Of a stretch of 64,000 nucleotides of DNA, positions 9,233 to 16,985 are shown piece by piece. The position numbers and the translations under genes were made by a program. The stretch's first letter is position 1. Each line of letters opens with the position of its first letter. The notes beneath the pieces are model-generated. The model searched no databases and had not been told where the DNA came from. It worked only from the letters and a program-made list of their open reading frames with translations. Source of the stretch: Solirubrobacter pauli (GTDB lineage: Bacteria; Actinomycetota; Thermoleophilia; Solirubrobacterales; Solirubrobacteraceae); the NCBI RefSeq assembly GCF_003633755.1, contig NZ_RBIL01000001.1, forward strand, positions 4,077,426-4,141,425, given 5' to 3'.

Positions 9233-11559
9233 AGCGCTTCCTCCTCACCTCGCTCGTCTTCCTCGCGGCGCCCGCCACGGCGTCCGCCGCGCCGTCGCTG
9301 AGCATCGACACGCTGTTCGCGCCGCTGTCGGGCATCGCGACCGACGACTACAGCGCCAGCGTCGCGTCCGACATCCCGGCGGAGATCATCGCCGCGGGCG
9401 GCCGCGTCTACACGATCGGCTCCACGTCGGCCGACGACGGGAACCTGTACATCGTCGCCCGACGCTCCGACGGCACGTTCGACACGTCGTTCTCGGGCGA
9501 CGGCCGGCTGACGGTGTCCGTGCCCGGCACGGAGGCCGAGAACGTCAAGGCCGCCGCGCTGGCGCCGAACGGCGCGCTGCGGGTCGCGGCGTCCGTCGAC
9601 ACGAGCATCGGCTCCTCGAGCAACCGCGACGTCGCGATCATCGGCGTGCTGCCGGACGGATCGCTGGATCCGAGCGTCGGCTCCGGCGGCATCACGGTCT
9701 TCCCGGTCGGTGGCGGCGACGACGACCCGAACGGGATCGCGGTCGATGCCGGCGGCCGGATCGCGATGACCGGCTCCACGCTGGCGTCCAACGTCAAGGA
9801 CACGTTCGTGTCGCTGCGCAACGCGGACGGGTCCCCGGCGGCGTTCGGGGCCGGCGGCGTGGTCGTGCTCCCGCGCGCGGCGGGCGGGCTGGCGGACGAG
9901 GGCCAGGACGTCGTCTTCCGCCCAGGGGGTGGACTCGTCGCGTTGATGAGCGTGCACCTGCCGGGGGTCGGCGCGGACACGAACGAGACCTCGGTGCTGC
10001 GCGGGTTCACCGAGGACGGCTCGACCGACCCGAGCTTCGGGGACGGCGGCGAGACCGCGCTGAACGTCGGCACGCCGGACACGAGCGCGCCCGGCCTGAT
10101 GATCCACGGCAACCGGCTGTGGGTGACGGGCAAGACGATGAGCGGCGTGCAGCAGCTCGCGTTCCTCGCGCGCACCGAGCTCAACGGCACGGGCCTGCGC
10201 TTCCACCAGTTCGAGATGCGCGGCAAGTCGAGCGGCACCGAGGCGCTCAAGTCCGCCGGCGCCGACCTGACCGTGCTGAGCGGCCCGCCCGAGACGCTCG
10301 TGGTCGTCGGCTCCTCGGTCACGCCTTCGTCGGGACTCGGCGGGTTCGCCGCGACCGCGTTCACCGGCTTCGAGGGCGACTTCCCGAACGGCATCAGCCA
10401 GGCCACGTACGTCGACTCCGGCTCCAACCAGACCGGGCTCGTCTCGGCTTCGCCCGAGGGTCCCTACTCGCTGGTCGCCGCGGGCCTGCTGCTGAACTCG
10501 TCGTCGTTCGACACGAGCTTCGCGACCCTGCGCCTGCTGCTCGACGCGGACAAGAAGTGCGACCTCGCGATCGACGTGCCGTCGCCGCTCGAGCTGACGT
10601 TCGTCGGCCGCAAGGGCACCGCAGCGCAGATCTCGGTCGAGAACAAGGGCGAGCGGCCGTGCGGCGGGACGGTCACGGTCAACGCGCCGTACGCGCTCGG
10701 CCGCGCGGTCCAGACGGGCACGATCGAGCCGGGCGCGAAGTTCGTCGCCAACGGCGTGCCGGTCACCAGCGGGACGATCCGGCGTGCCGACGACGTCGCG
10801 CGCTTCACGGTCAGCACCGCGGGCGACAGCGACGCCAGCAACGACGTGCGCGGCGTGCGCGCGGTCTTCTCGTTCTGCGACCTCGCGCTCAGCGCGGTGC
10901 AGAAGCCGGCGACGATCCCGAACGAAGGTGGGCGCCGCGTCGAGGTCGGGCTGCGCAATGCCGGGACGCGCACCTGCCGGTCGGTGCGGATGAGCGTCCC
11001 CGACGGCGCCGGCGAGGGCGCCAGCAAGCCCTACTCGATCGACCGCGGGCGCAGCGTCTCCGACGACGTGCTCGTGTCCTCGAAGCGCAGCGCGAAGATC
11101 GGCAAGAAGGTCACCGTGCGCGTCGCGAGCTCCTCGTCGGACGACGACCCGTTCACGACGAACAACACGTTCCGGCTGACCGCGCGCGTGGTCGGCGTGG
11201 GGGACTCGCGCGTCTCGTCGGCTTCGGCGACGCGCATCTCGGGCTCCGCCTCGCGTGGGCGGGGCGTCAAGGCCGATCTGAAGGGGCTCCGGGTCACGCG
11301 CGTCGAAGTGGCGGTGCGCCGGCTCGGGTCGGGTTGCCGCTGGCTGTCCGGCAAGCGCGGGAAGTTCGTGTCCAAGCAGGGCACGTGCACGCCGTCCGGC
11401 TGGCAGGCCGCCTCGGGACGCGGCTCATGGCGCTTCTCGATGCGTGCGCTGCCGAAGGGCCGCTACGAGGCGTACTCGCGCGTGGTCACGGCCAACGGGT
11501 TCCGGGAGGGGCGCTTCTCCAGCTCGGACGGGAATCGGAAGGCGTTCCGGGTCCGCTAG
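9229..11559 (+). CDS. Secreted delta-60 repeat / CARDB-like protein, cassette gene C (copy 2)
   Basis: 776 residues, ATG at 9229 overlapping the lipoprotein stop. Signal peptide of about 20 residues (ends ASAAP). Delta-60-type units (RSDGTFDTSFSGDG, LPDGSLDPSVGSGG, TEDGSTDPSFGDGG) are followed by two CARDB-like domains with the same cysteine strands as the first copy (KKCDLAI, FSFCDLAL) and the same C-terminal beta domain (VRRLGSGCRWLSG, ALPKGRYEAYSRV). Same order and length class as the 4824-7055 product. Probably cell-surface or extracellular; no catalytic residues recognised. Confidence 0.85.
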   Translation: MKRFLLTSLVFLAAPATASAAPSLSIDTLFAPLSGIATDDYSASVASDIPAEIIAAGGRVYTIGSTSADDGNLYIVARRSDGTFDTSFSGDGRLTVSVPGTEAENVKAAALAPNGALRVAASVDTSIGSSSNRDVAIIGVLPDGSLDPSVGSGGITVFPVGGGDDDPNGIAVDAGGRIAMTGSTLASNVKDTFVSLRNADGSPAAFGAGGVVVLPRAAGGLADEGQDVVFRPGGGLVALMSVHLPGVGADTNETSVLRGFTEDGSTDPSFGDGGETALNVGTPDTSAPGLMIHGNRLWVTGKTMSGVQQLAFLARTELNGTGLRFHQFEMRGKSSGTEALKSAGADLTVLSGPPETLVVVGSSVTPSSGLGGFAATAFTGFEGDFPNGISQATYVDSGSNQTGLVSASPEGPYSLVAAGLLLNSSSFDTSFATLRLLLDADKKCDLAIDVPSPLELTFVGRKGTAAQISVENKGERPCGGTVTVNAPYALGRAVQTGTIEPGAKFVANGVPVTSGTIRRADDVARFTVSTAGDSDASNDVRGVRAVFSFCDLALSAVQKPATIPNEGGRRVEVGLRNAGTRTCRSVRMSVPDGAGEGASKPYSIDRGRSVSDDVLVSSKRSAKIGKKVTVRVASSSSDDDPFTTNNTFRLTARVVGVGDSRVSSASATRISGSASRGRGVKADLKGLRVTRVEVAVRRLGSGCRWLSGKRGKFVSKQGTCTPSGWQAASGRGSWRFSMRALPKGRYEAYSRVVTANGFREGRFSSSDGNRKAFRVR

Positions 11560-11653
11560 AACGGCCCACCGGAGGGGGTGCCGCAATCCGGCGCCACCTG
11601 TCGGAGGCGTACTGCTGCACCCCTCAGCGGCCGACGTCGCGCGCCGCCCGCGC

Positions 11654-12601
11654 TCATGGGTCCGGATAGGGCTGGAGCGGGACCCCGCCCGCATCCAGCT
11701 CGCGCCCACCGAGCTCGTAGGCACCGCCGGCCACGGTCGCCAGCTCAGCCGACGCGCGCCCGGGCCGCCGCACGCCCAGGCGCACGCTCGCGAGTCCGGC
11801 GTGCAGCGCCGTCCGGTCGTCGCCCGGGACCGTCCCGGCGTACGTGAACGCGACGGTCTGGTCGAGGTCCGCGTCGGCCGCCACCCGCACCTCGATGCCG
11901 CGTCCGGGCACGATCGCCTCCAGCCGCCCCGCCGCGGCGACGACGCGCACGCCCGGCACGTGCCCGACCCCGCCCAGCCGGAACCGGCGTCCGCCGAGGA
12001 ACACCGCGCCGTTCGCGATCCACGGCGTGAGCGCGCCGGCGACGCGTACGCGGGCGAGGGCCAGCTCGAGCCACACCTCGGGGGCGTCGGGGAAGCCCGC
12101 GGCGTGCAGCCAGACCCACTTCTCGGCGTGCTCGCGGCCCCAGTTGTGGCCGACCGTGGCGCGCCAGCTCATCACGTCGACCACGACGCCGTCCACGACG
12201 ACGTGGCCGCTGACGACGCCGTCGGGGACGGGCGCGACCAGCTTCGTGCGCGGGATCGGCGTGCGGTAGAGCAGCCCCGGGCGCAGGTGGCGCAGCTCGG
12301 CCGCGCCGCCGCCGGCCACGGCGAGCTCCCACTCGGCCATGCGGCCGCGCGCCCGCGCTTCACCGCGGAAGCCGTCCGCGCCGCACCGCGCGTCCGCGCG
12401 CACCGCCGACTCCTTCACGGCCGCCGGGCCGCCGCCCGCGGCCGGGTCGAACACCGTGCACCAGAGCGCGCCGCCGCCGGGGTCGGCGTCCTCGTACGCG
12501 TGGCGCGTGTGGCGGATCCAAAGGGCCCGGGGCGGTCGCCCCGGCTCGGCGTCGCGGGCGCTCAGGAACCACGACTCGTAACGGCCACGCACACCCACCA
12601 T
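11654..12601 (-). CDS. Lipocalin-like protein resembling carotenoid hydratase/tocopherol cyclase (CrtC-type)
   Basis: 315 residues from the ATG at 12601; an upstream ATG at 12655 is possible but would overlap the divergent gene. No signal peptide. The pattern YESWFLSARDAEPGRPP, ALWIRHTRHAYED, AAVKES, GHNWGREHAEKWVWLHAAGF resembles hydroxyneurosporene/tocopherol-cyclase-like beta-barrel proteins. The assignment rests on memory of the fold's motifs and is tentative. The gene converges on the 9229-11559 gene; the 94 bases between (11560-11653) show only a loose G/C inverted pairing and no clear terminator. Confidence 0.65.
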   Translation of the reverse strand: MVGVRGRYESWFLSARDAEPGRPPRALWIRHTRHAYEDADPGGGALWCTVFDPAAGGGPAAVKESAVRADARCGADGFRGEARARGRMAEWELAVAGGGAAELRHLRPGLLYRTPIPRTKLVAPVPDGVVSGHVVVDGVVVDVMSWRATVGHNWGREHAEKWVWLHAAGFPDAPEVWLELALARVRVAGALTPWIANGAVFLGGRRFRLGGVGHVPGVRVVAAAGRLEAIVPGRGIEVRVAADADLDQTVAFTYAGTVPGDDRTALHAGLASVRLGVRRPGRASAELATVAGGAYELGGRELDAGGVPLQPYPDP

Positions 12602-12638
12602 TGTGCCGTCCGACCCACCTCGTACCGTTCGCGAGGCA
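12601..12638 (+). promoter_or_regulatory. Divergent intergenic region with -10 box TACCGT
   Basis: TACCGT at 12623-12628 lies 10 bases before the ATG at 12639; TTGTGC at 12601-12606 is 16 bases upstream of it and could be the -35. There is no Shine-Dalgarno sequence for the rightward gene, so a leaderless mRNA is likely. Confidence 0.5.
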
Positions 12639-13094
12639 ATGTCCCTTTGCTTCATTGAGCCACAGGACGCGATCCGGGTGATCGCGGAGTCGGTCGGCCG
12701 CGAGGCCCGCCGCCAGCTGCTCGGCGAGCTGGTCCGCGCGTGGGTGGACGAGATCCCCGAGGGTGAGCTGGCCTCGCACTACGCGAAGGCCGTCGCCGAC
12801 TTGGACGAGAACGATCTCTCGATGCTCGCCGCCTGGCACGCCTCGATGGAAGTTGGCACGCCGCTGGCCAACCGGGACTTTCTCGTCGGTGCGTTCAAGA
12901 ACCTCGGGGACAACCGTCGCGAGGCGCTGAAGATCGCCGCCGGCCTGCGCGGTGAGGACGCGTTCAACGCGGGCGTCGCCGAAGAGCAGGCGCTGGAGAG
13001 CGTGCTGCCGTGGTTGAGCAACGAGCGCGCCACGGAGCTCCTGGCCGAGTGCCTGGAGCTCTACATGTGGGACCGCCTCGGCTCAGAGAACTAG
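12639..13094 (+). CDS. Conserved-looking soluble protein of unknown function
   Basis: 151 residues, all-helical in appearance, no signal peptide or membrane segment. It starts MSLCFIEPQDAIRVIAESVG and ends LELYMWDRLGSEN. The ATG at 12639 is preferred over an earlier in-frame TTG/GTG because it is preceded at leaderless distance by TACCGT. I do not recognise the family. It ends inside the last 12 bases of the convergent HAD gene. Confidence 0.75.
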   Translation: MSLCFIEPQDAIRVIAESVGREARRQLLGELVRAWVDEIPEGELASHYAKAVADLDENDLSMLAAWHASMEVGTPLANRDFLVGAFKNLGDNRREALKIAAGLRGEDAFNAGVAEEQALESVLPWLSNERATELLAECLELYMWDRLGSEN

Positions 13095-13706
13095 CTGGTC
13101 AAGCGCGGCGACCGCCTGGTCGGTCGTCTTGAACCACACGCCGTGCAGGCCGAGCGCATCCGCGGCCTTCACGTTCACTTCCAGATCGTCCACGAACGCG
13201 CAGTCGGCCGCCTCGAGCCCGAGCCGGTCCAGCGTCCGGTGGTAGATCTCCGGCTCGGGTTTGCGCACGCCCTCGAAGCCCGAGTCCACGATCAGCTCGA
13301 ACATCCCGTCGGGGAGGAGCGGCATCCAGCGCGGCTGCCATTCCCGCACGTTGTTGGTGAGGATCGCGAGTCGCACGCCGCGCGCCTTCAGGCTCGCGTA
13401 GTACTCCAGCAGCGGCTCGTTCGGCCGCAGCTCGCGCATGAGCCGCTCGCCGTAGTTGTCGAGCACGACCTCACGCTCGACCACCTCGCTGATCGAGCGC
13501 TGCATGATCGCCATGAACTCGGGGTCGGTCAGCTCGCCGCGCTCGAGCTTGAACAGCGGTGGCTCGTCCGAGCGTGACGCGGCGAGCTTCATCGCCGCGC
13601 CGAGTGCCGACAGCGGCACGCCGAGCTCCTCGTGCGCGCGGGCGAACGCCTCGTCGAGCGGCAGCGTGATCACGCCGCCGAAGTCGCTGATGACCGCCTT
13701 GATCAC
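13083..13706 (-). CDS. HAD-superfamily hydrolase
   Basis: 207 residues. HAD motifs are in order: motif I ISDFGGVIT (nucleophile Asp8; the usual second Asp is Gly, as in the DFGG subgroup of HAD-IA proteins), motif II LTNN, motif III Lys in RKPEPEIY, motif IV FVDDLEVNV. A small helical cap lies between motifs I and II. Substrate cannot be read; this subgroup contains phosphatases of small metabolites. The ATG overlaps the stop of the gene upstream (ATGA), making it the third gene of the leftward run FxsA, lipocalin-like protein, HAD. Confidence 0.88.
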   Translation of the reverse strand: MIKAVISDFGGVITLPLDEAFARAHEELGVPLSALGAAMKLAASRSDEPPLFKLERGELTDPEFMAIMQRSISEVVEREVVLDNYGERLMRELRPNEPLLEYYASLKARGVRLAILTNNVREWQPRWMPLLPDGMFELIVDSGFEGVRKPEPEIYHRTLDRLGLEAADCAFVDDLEVNVKAADALGLHGVWFKTTDQAVAALDQLVL

Positions 13707-14542
13707 GCGATCCGGCGGATCAGGTCGTAGCGACCGACGCCTGTCCGGCCTTCCACGTGCCAGCGGAAGAACGCGACGTCCATGCGGAGCGCGCCGAGCT
13801 CGAGCGTCGAGCCGGTGAGCACCTCGCCGACGCCGCGGTACGGGTACTCGGAGTCCTTGTCCAGGTACAGCTCGAGGCCGGCGCGGATCTGACGCGCCTC
13901 CTCGTCGGTCGTCGTGGAGAGGCGCACCTCGTCGACCGGGAAGGACTCGTCAGGCGTGAAGTGCGCGCCCCACGCGGCCTCGTCGGCGTGGTGGGAGGCC
14001 TTCGTCGAGCGGACGAGCCCCAGCGCCACGCCGGTGCCGTCCTCGAACCAGGCGCCGACCGACCGTGTGAGCGTGATCTTGTCCCAGTCCGGGTTGCCCC
14101 ACGCCCGCCCGCGCTGGCCGAGCCCGTCGACCGTCCGGCCCTCCATCGTCCCGGTGACGCGGCAGAGCTGCTCGTAGCCCTCCATCCCGCCGGCCTTCAC
14201 GAGCGCCTGGCGCCCGCTGTACGTGACGGGGTCGGTGAGCGCGGAGAACGTCAGCTCGAAGTCCAGCTCGCCCGCGCCGCGCACGGTCCAGCGCGTGAGC
14301 GGCTCGTCGGTCACCGCCTGCACGCCCTCCGCCGGGGAGGTGACGGTCGCGCCGAGCGTCTCGCGCCCGAGGAAGCCGATCGCGAGCGCGCTGCTCGAGA
14401 CCTCGCCGTCCCCGCCCATGCCGGTCGCGACGCGCGCGAGCCCGTACAGGCCGGCGTCGACGTCCGCCCACGAGAACGTGACCGCGTCCGTATCCCCGGG
14501 CTTGCGGAGCTCCCGGGGCGCCTCCAGATCGACCTTGCTCAT
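13703..14542 (-). CDS. Lipocalin-fold-like protein (DUF7064/CrtC-like, tentative)
   Basis: 279 residues from the ATG at 14542, which overlaps the fxsA stop (ATGA). The frame stays open upstream, but that part only mirrors fxsA. No signal peptide. Beta-rich, with GLGQRGRAWGNPDWDKI, RSVGAWFEDGTGVALGLVR and a C-terminal MDVAFFRWHVEGRTGVGRYD, a pattern seen in uncharacterised lipocalin-like proteins related to hydroxyneurosporene synthases. It may be a distant relative of the 11654-12601 product. Role unknown. Confidence 0.65.
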   Translation of the reverse strand: MSKVDLEAPRELRKPGDTDAVTFSWADVDAGLYGLARVATGMGGDGEVSSSALAIGFLGRETLGATVTSPAEGVQAVTDEPLTRWTVRGAGELDFELTFSALTDPVTYSGRQALVKAGGMEGYEQLCRVTGTMEGRTVDGLGQRGRAWGNPDWDKITLTRSVGAWFEDGTGVALGLVRSTKASHHADEAAWGAHFTPDESFPVDEVRLSTTTDEEARQIRAGLELYLDKDSEYPYRGVGEVLTGSTLELGALRMDVAFFRWHVEGRTGVGRYDLIRRIA

Positions 14543-15024
14543 CGCGACGGCGGGGGTGGGTCGATGTCGATCGCGCTGCCCTCGATGTCCCGCGGGTGCC
14601 CGTTCCCGGAGTACGGCGACGCGCCGCCGCGCGGCGGGGACGCCGTGCCCGGCATCGCCCCGACCAGCCGCAGCGCGCCACGGCGCACGAGCAGCCGCCG
14701 CAGCACCACGCGCGTGGGCGGGAACAGGAACAGCAGGCCGAAGATGTCCGTGATGAACCCGGGGCAGAGCAGCAGCACGCCGCCGAAGATCACCAGCACC
14801 CCGTCCACGACCTCCTTGTGCGGCAGCCGCCCGGACGCGAGCGCCTCGTTGAAGCGCCGCCACGCGAGCCGCCCCTGCGAGCGCAGCAGGTACGAGCCGA
14901 GCAGCGCGTCGGCGATCAGGATCAGCACTGTCCACCACACGCCGATGGCCTGACCCACCTGGATCAGCAGCGCCAGCTCGGCGATCGGGACGATGATGAA
15001 GAGGAGGACGAGCAGGAGGGGCAT
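14539..15024 (-). CDS. fxsA: FxsA family membrane protein
   Basis: 161 residues. Two N-terminal membrane helices, a short loop with LLRSQGRLAWRRFNEAL, then the family hallmark GVLLLCPGFITDIFGLLFL followed by PPTR. The last 50 residues are a Pro/Gly/Ser-rich cytoplasmic tail. In E. coli FxsA affects phage T7 exclusion by F; in actinobacteria its role is unclear. First gene of a three-gene leftward operon with 4-base overlaps. A TAGAGT box lies 14 bases before the ATG (15039-15044). Confidence 0.9.
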   Translation of the reverse strand: MPLLLVLLFIIVPIAELALLIQVGQAIGVWWTVLILIADALLGSYLLRSQGRLAWRRFNEALASGRLPHKEVVDGVLVIFGGVLLLCPGFITDIFGLLFLFPPTRVVLRRLLVRRGALRLVGAMPGTASPPRGGASPYSGNGHPRDIEGSAIDIDPPPPSR

Positions 15025-15050
15025 TGATCTCGCCCCGGACTCTACGACGG

Positions 15051-15371
15051 TTACGTCAACGCCGGCTTAGCGCCGTCGTTCACGCGCACGGCGGGCAGCC
15101 GGTGCAGCCCGACCGTCTCGATCAGCGTCCGCACGTTCGGCTGCGGATGCGCGAGCCAGAGCGTCACCCCGTTGGCCCGCAGCCGCTGCGCGAGGCATGC
15201 CAGGTCGATCATCAGCGACGGGTCCGCGAACGTCAGCTCGCTCAGGTCCACGATCACGTCGCGCGTGGCGTTCAAGGCCGTGGAGAAGGGTCGCCGGCGC
15301 CGACCGCTGGTCGTTCGGTCCTCGTCCCCCGTGATGCGGAGGATGGCGAGCTCTGCGTCGAAGGAGACGAT
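15051..15371 (-). CDS. STAS-domain (anti-anti-sigma-like) protein, start codon abnormal
   Basis: The readable STAS core is VIVDLSELTFADPSLMIDL, then RLRANGVTLWLAHPQPNVRTL; the nucleotide-responsive Ser of the usual DSSG motif falls in DPSLM. The only canonical start in frame is TTG at 15275, which gives 74 residues and removes the first strand. The same frame runs upstream as a plausible STAS beginning (AIVSFDAELAILRITGDEDR) back to a stop codon, without ATG, GTG or TTG. Taking ATC at 15371 gives 106 residues, normal for a STAS domain; it lies exactly 6 bases behind TAGGGT. Either a rare AUC start, a sequence error or a damaged start. Partner kinase not nearby. Confidence 0.6.
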   Translation of the reverse strand: MVSFDAELAILRITGDEDRTTSGRRRRPFSTALNATRDVIVDLSELTFADPSLMIDLACLAQRLRANGVTLWLAHPQPNVRTLIETVGLHRLPAVRVNDGAKPALT

Positions 15372-15377
15372 CGCGTG

Positions 15378-15383
15378 ACCCTA
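15378..15383 (-). promoter_or_regulatory. -10-like TAGGGT for the STAS gene
   Basis: On the minus strand TAGGGT (15383 to 15378) is followed by 6 bases and then the proposed ATC start at 15371, the same geometry as the other leaderless starts here. Confidence 0.4.
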
Positions 15384-15385
15384 CA

Positions 15386-15403
15386 ACGAACCGCCCGGTT
15401 CGT
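15386..15403. promoter_or_regulatory. 18-bp perfect palindrome between divergent promoters
   Basis: Arms ACGAACCG and CGGTTCGT around a central CC. It lies between the -10 boxes of the STAS gene (15378-15383) and the MIP18-type gene (15428-15433). Candidate operator for a dimeric regulator acting on both; binder unknown. Confidence 0.5.
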
Positions 15404-15427
15404 ACAGGTCACAAGGACCGACTGGCC

Positions 15428-15443
15428 TACACTCGTACTCGAG
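15428..15443 (+). promoter_or_regulatory. -10 box TACACT, leaderless start
   Basis: TACACT at 15428-15433 is followed by 10 bases and the ATG at 15444. No Shine-Dalgarno sequence is present. Confidence 0.5.
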
Positions 15444-15740
15444 ATGATCCAAGAAGACGACGTCCTCGAGGCGCTTTCGAACGTGATCGACCCGGAGCTC
15501 GGGCTCGACTTCGTGGAGCTCGGGCTGGTCTACGGCGTCGAGATCGACGGCAGCAAGGTGGGCATCACCTTCACGCTGACGACCCCGGCCTGCCCGATCG
15601 GCCCGCAGGTCTCCGAGCAGATGCAGGAGTTCGTCGGCGAGCTCCCGGGCGTGACCGAGGTCACCCCGAACATGGTCTTCACCCCCGCGTGGACCCCGGA
15701 CAAGATGTCCGAGGACGCGAAGTTCGCGCTCGGCTACTGA
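15444..15740 (+). CDS. MIP18/DUF59 (SufT-type) iron-sulfur assembly protein
   Basis: 98 residues, start MIQEDDVLEALSNVIDPELG. The family signatures are complete: DPELGLDFVELGLVYGVEI, the conserved Cys in TTPACPIG, and the C-terminal TPAWTPDKMSEDAK. Proteins of this family help mature Fe-S clusters (SufT, the N-terminal domain of Mrp/ApbC). It stands alone, divergent from the STAS gene, with no suf genes in view. A 7-base-arm inverted repeat (GAACGCG/CGCGTTC, 15759-15781) lies 18 bases behind the stop and may end transcription. Confidence 0.9.
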   Translation: MIQEDDVLEALSNVIDPELGLDFVELGLVYGVEIDGSKVGITFTLTTPACPIGPQVSEQMQEFVGELPGVTEVTPNMVFTPAWTPDKMSEDAKFALGY

Positions 15741-15867
15741 GCCGCTGAAGCGCCTGTAGAACGCGTGTTACGCGCGCGTTCACGCACGGACCGCTGACGA
15801 CGCCCAAGAAGCAGCAAGCCACGCGCCGTCTCGCTGGCGCCAGGCGTCGCGCCCGGCTTCGACGACT

Positions 15868-16453
15868 TCACGTCGACCAGGGAGCGCCGCCGGCGTCCGC
15901 CTTGCTTTCCCAGACCCCATGGACCGGCGTCTCGTAGAGCTGGCGGGAGGGGTGTCGTTTGAGGGCTCGGTTGGATTCGCAGCGGGTCTTGCCCTTGCGT
16001 TTGCGGCGTTCGAATGTAGGCGTGTCTCGCGGTCGTGGAGGTACGGCTGAGCGCGATCGTGTGCAGGGCGTAGTTGGCCTATCGGTCGCCGTCGCGGTCT
16101 GGCGGTGGTGGGTGGTCTGGCCCGAGCAGGCCGGCTTGGAAGCGCTGCCGTGACGGCGCGCGAAGGCGGTTACCGCTGCGGAAGCGGCGCGCGTCGTTGA
16201 CGAGCAGCTGGGCTGCGGAGACGTGGTCCGACCCCGGTTGCGCGGTAGACCAGCAACACCGCCGCCAGTGCTTGGCGGTTGCCTCCGGTGCGCGGGATTG
16301 CGAGGCCGTCGATGGCCAGGACCTTGCGGGCGGCGATCGGCGCGTCGGTGCCGTCGGACTTGCCGAGCGTGCGGTTCCGGCGAAGTGTTCGCTCACCGTC
16401 GACATCGAAGCCGTCGGCACCGAGAGCTCGCACAGGCCCGCTCCGACACGCAC
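15868..16453 (-). pseudogene. Decayed IS110-family transposase remnant
   Basis: On the minus strand, pieces of one IS110-like transposase appear in changing frames: GAGLC (from 16444), then after a shift RALGADGFDVDGERTLRRNR and GKSDGTDAPIAARKVLA (the region after the DEDD N-terminal part), then LLVYRATG, another shift to VSAAQLLVNDARRFRSG, then DGDR, an in-frame TAG at 16081-16079 where the family has Gln, then ANYALHTIALSR, a shift, and ERRKRKGKTRCESN with LKRHPSRQLYETP. The extreme N-terminus and the central serine-containing part are missing. It cannot encode a working transposase. Boundaries are approximate and no terminal sequences were identified. Confidence 0.7.
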
Positions 16454-16604
16454 GACCAACAGGCGTGAGTTTGCTCTAGTGAAAATCGTCTGCGTAATTA
16501 CAAATGAGCTGATCGATTTGTAAGTCAAGTTTTGAGCATTTTGACCAGTACCGATATGGTCTCACGCGTCTAGACGGTCATGTTGTCCGTATCGACGGGG
16601 TAAG
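16454..16604. other. AT-richer intergenic stretch
   Basis: About 150 bases, much richer in A and T than the surrounding DNA, with short poor repeats (GACCA/TGGTC arms at 16543-16561) and a TTGACC at 16541-16546 that could be a -35. No gene seen. It joins the IS110 remnant to the secreted-protein gene and probably holds that gene's promoter. Confidence 0.4.
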
Positions 16605-16985
16605 TTGCATTACTCAGTAGCCGATAGGCGCTCGCGACCATCGCTGCGTTCGCGGCGAACGGGATTGGCCGCGCTCGCTAGTGCTGCAGCTCTGCTTGCG
16701 ACACCAACAGCAGCGAACGCATGGAACTTCTTTGATGGCCCATTGGACCCGAATCAGGCCACGATCGGAAACGCGAACTCCATCCGCTCAGTCGCTGGCT
16801 ACGCGTCGAGCAGCGCCTACCGGGTATCCGTGGGCCTCTGGGCATACGCCAACCTGGAGACGCACTACACCTACTCGTGCCACGCGTACGCGTCGGCGCA
16901 CTGGGATATGCCGATGATCGCCAACCTGGAGGCGGTGAGGCAAAGCCGGATGCAGGGCTACGCCTACTCCGCGAACATATGCTGA
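16605..16985 (+). CDS. Small secreted protein, unknown
   Basis: 126 residues if the TTG at 16605 is the start (GGGG about 6 bases upstream). Signal peptide with a basic n-region and cleavage near TAANA/WNFF (about residue 39). The mature part of about 85 residues is rich in Ala, Ser and Tyr, with two cysteines (YSCHAY and the terminal NIC). No family recognised. Base composition is less GC-biased than the neighbouring kilobases. The next gene starts inside its last 7 bases. Confidence 0.6.
   Translation: MHYSVADRRSRPSLRSRRTGLAALASAAALLATPTAANAWNFFDGPLDPNQATIGNANSIRSVAGYASSSAYRVSVGLWAYANLETHYTYSCHAYASAHWDMPMIANLEAVRQSRMQGYAYSANIC

Noticed and set aside
14543-14938. N-terminal extension of the 13703-14542 protein
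   Set aside because: These codons lie on top of fxsA in another frame and read as Ala/Arg-rich filler. The ATG at 14542 with ATGA overlap is a better start.
16074-16528. Plus- and minus-strand frames of about 149 codons as real genes
   Set aside because: The minus frame is one of the shifted pieces of the IS110 remnant ending at its TAG; the plus frame is its complement.
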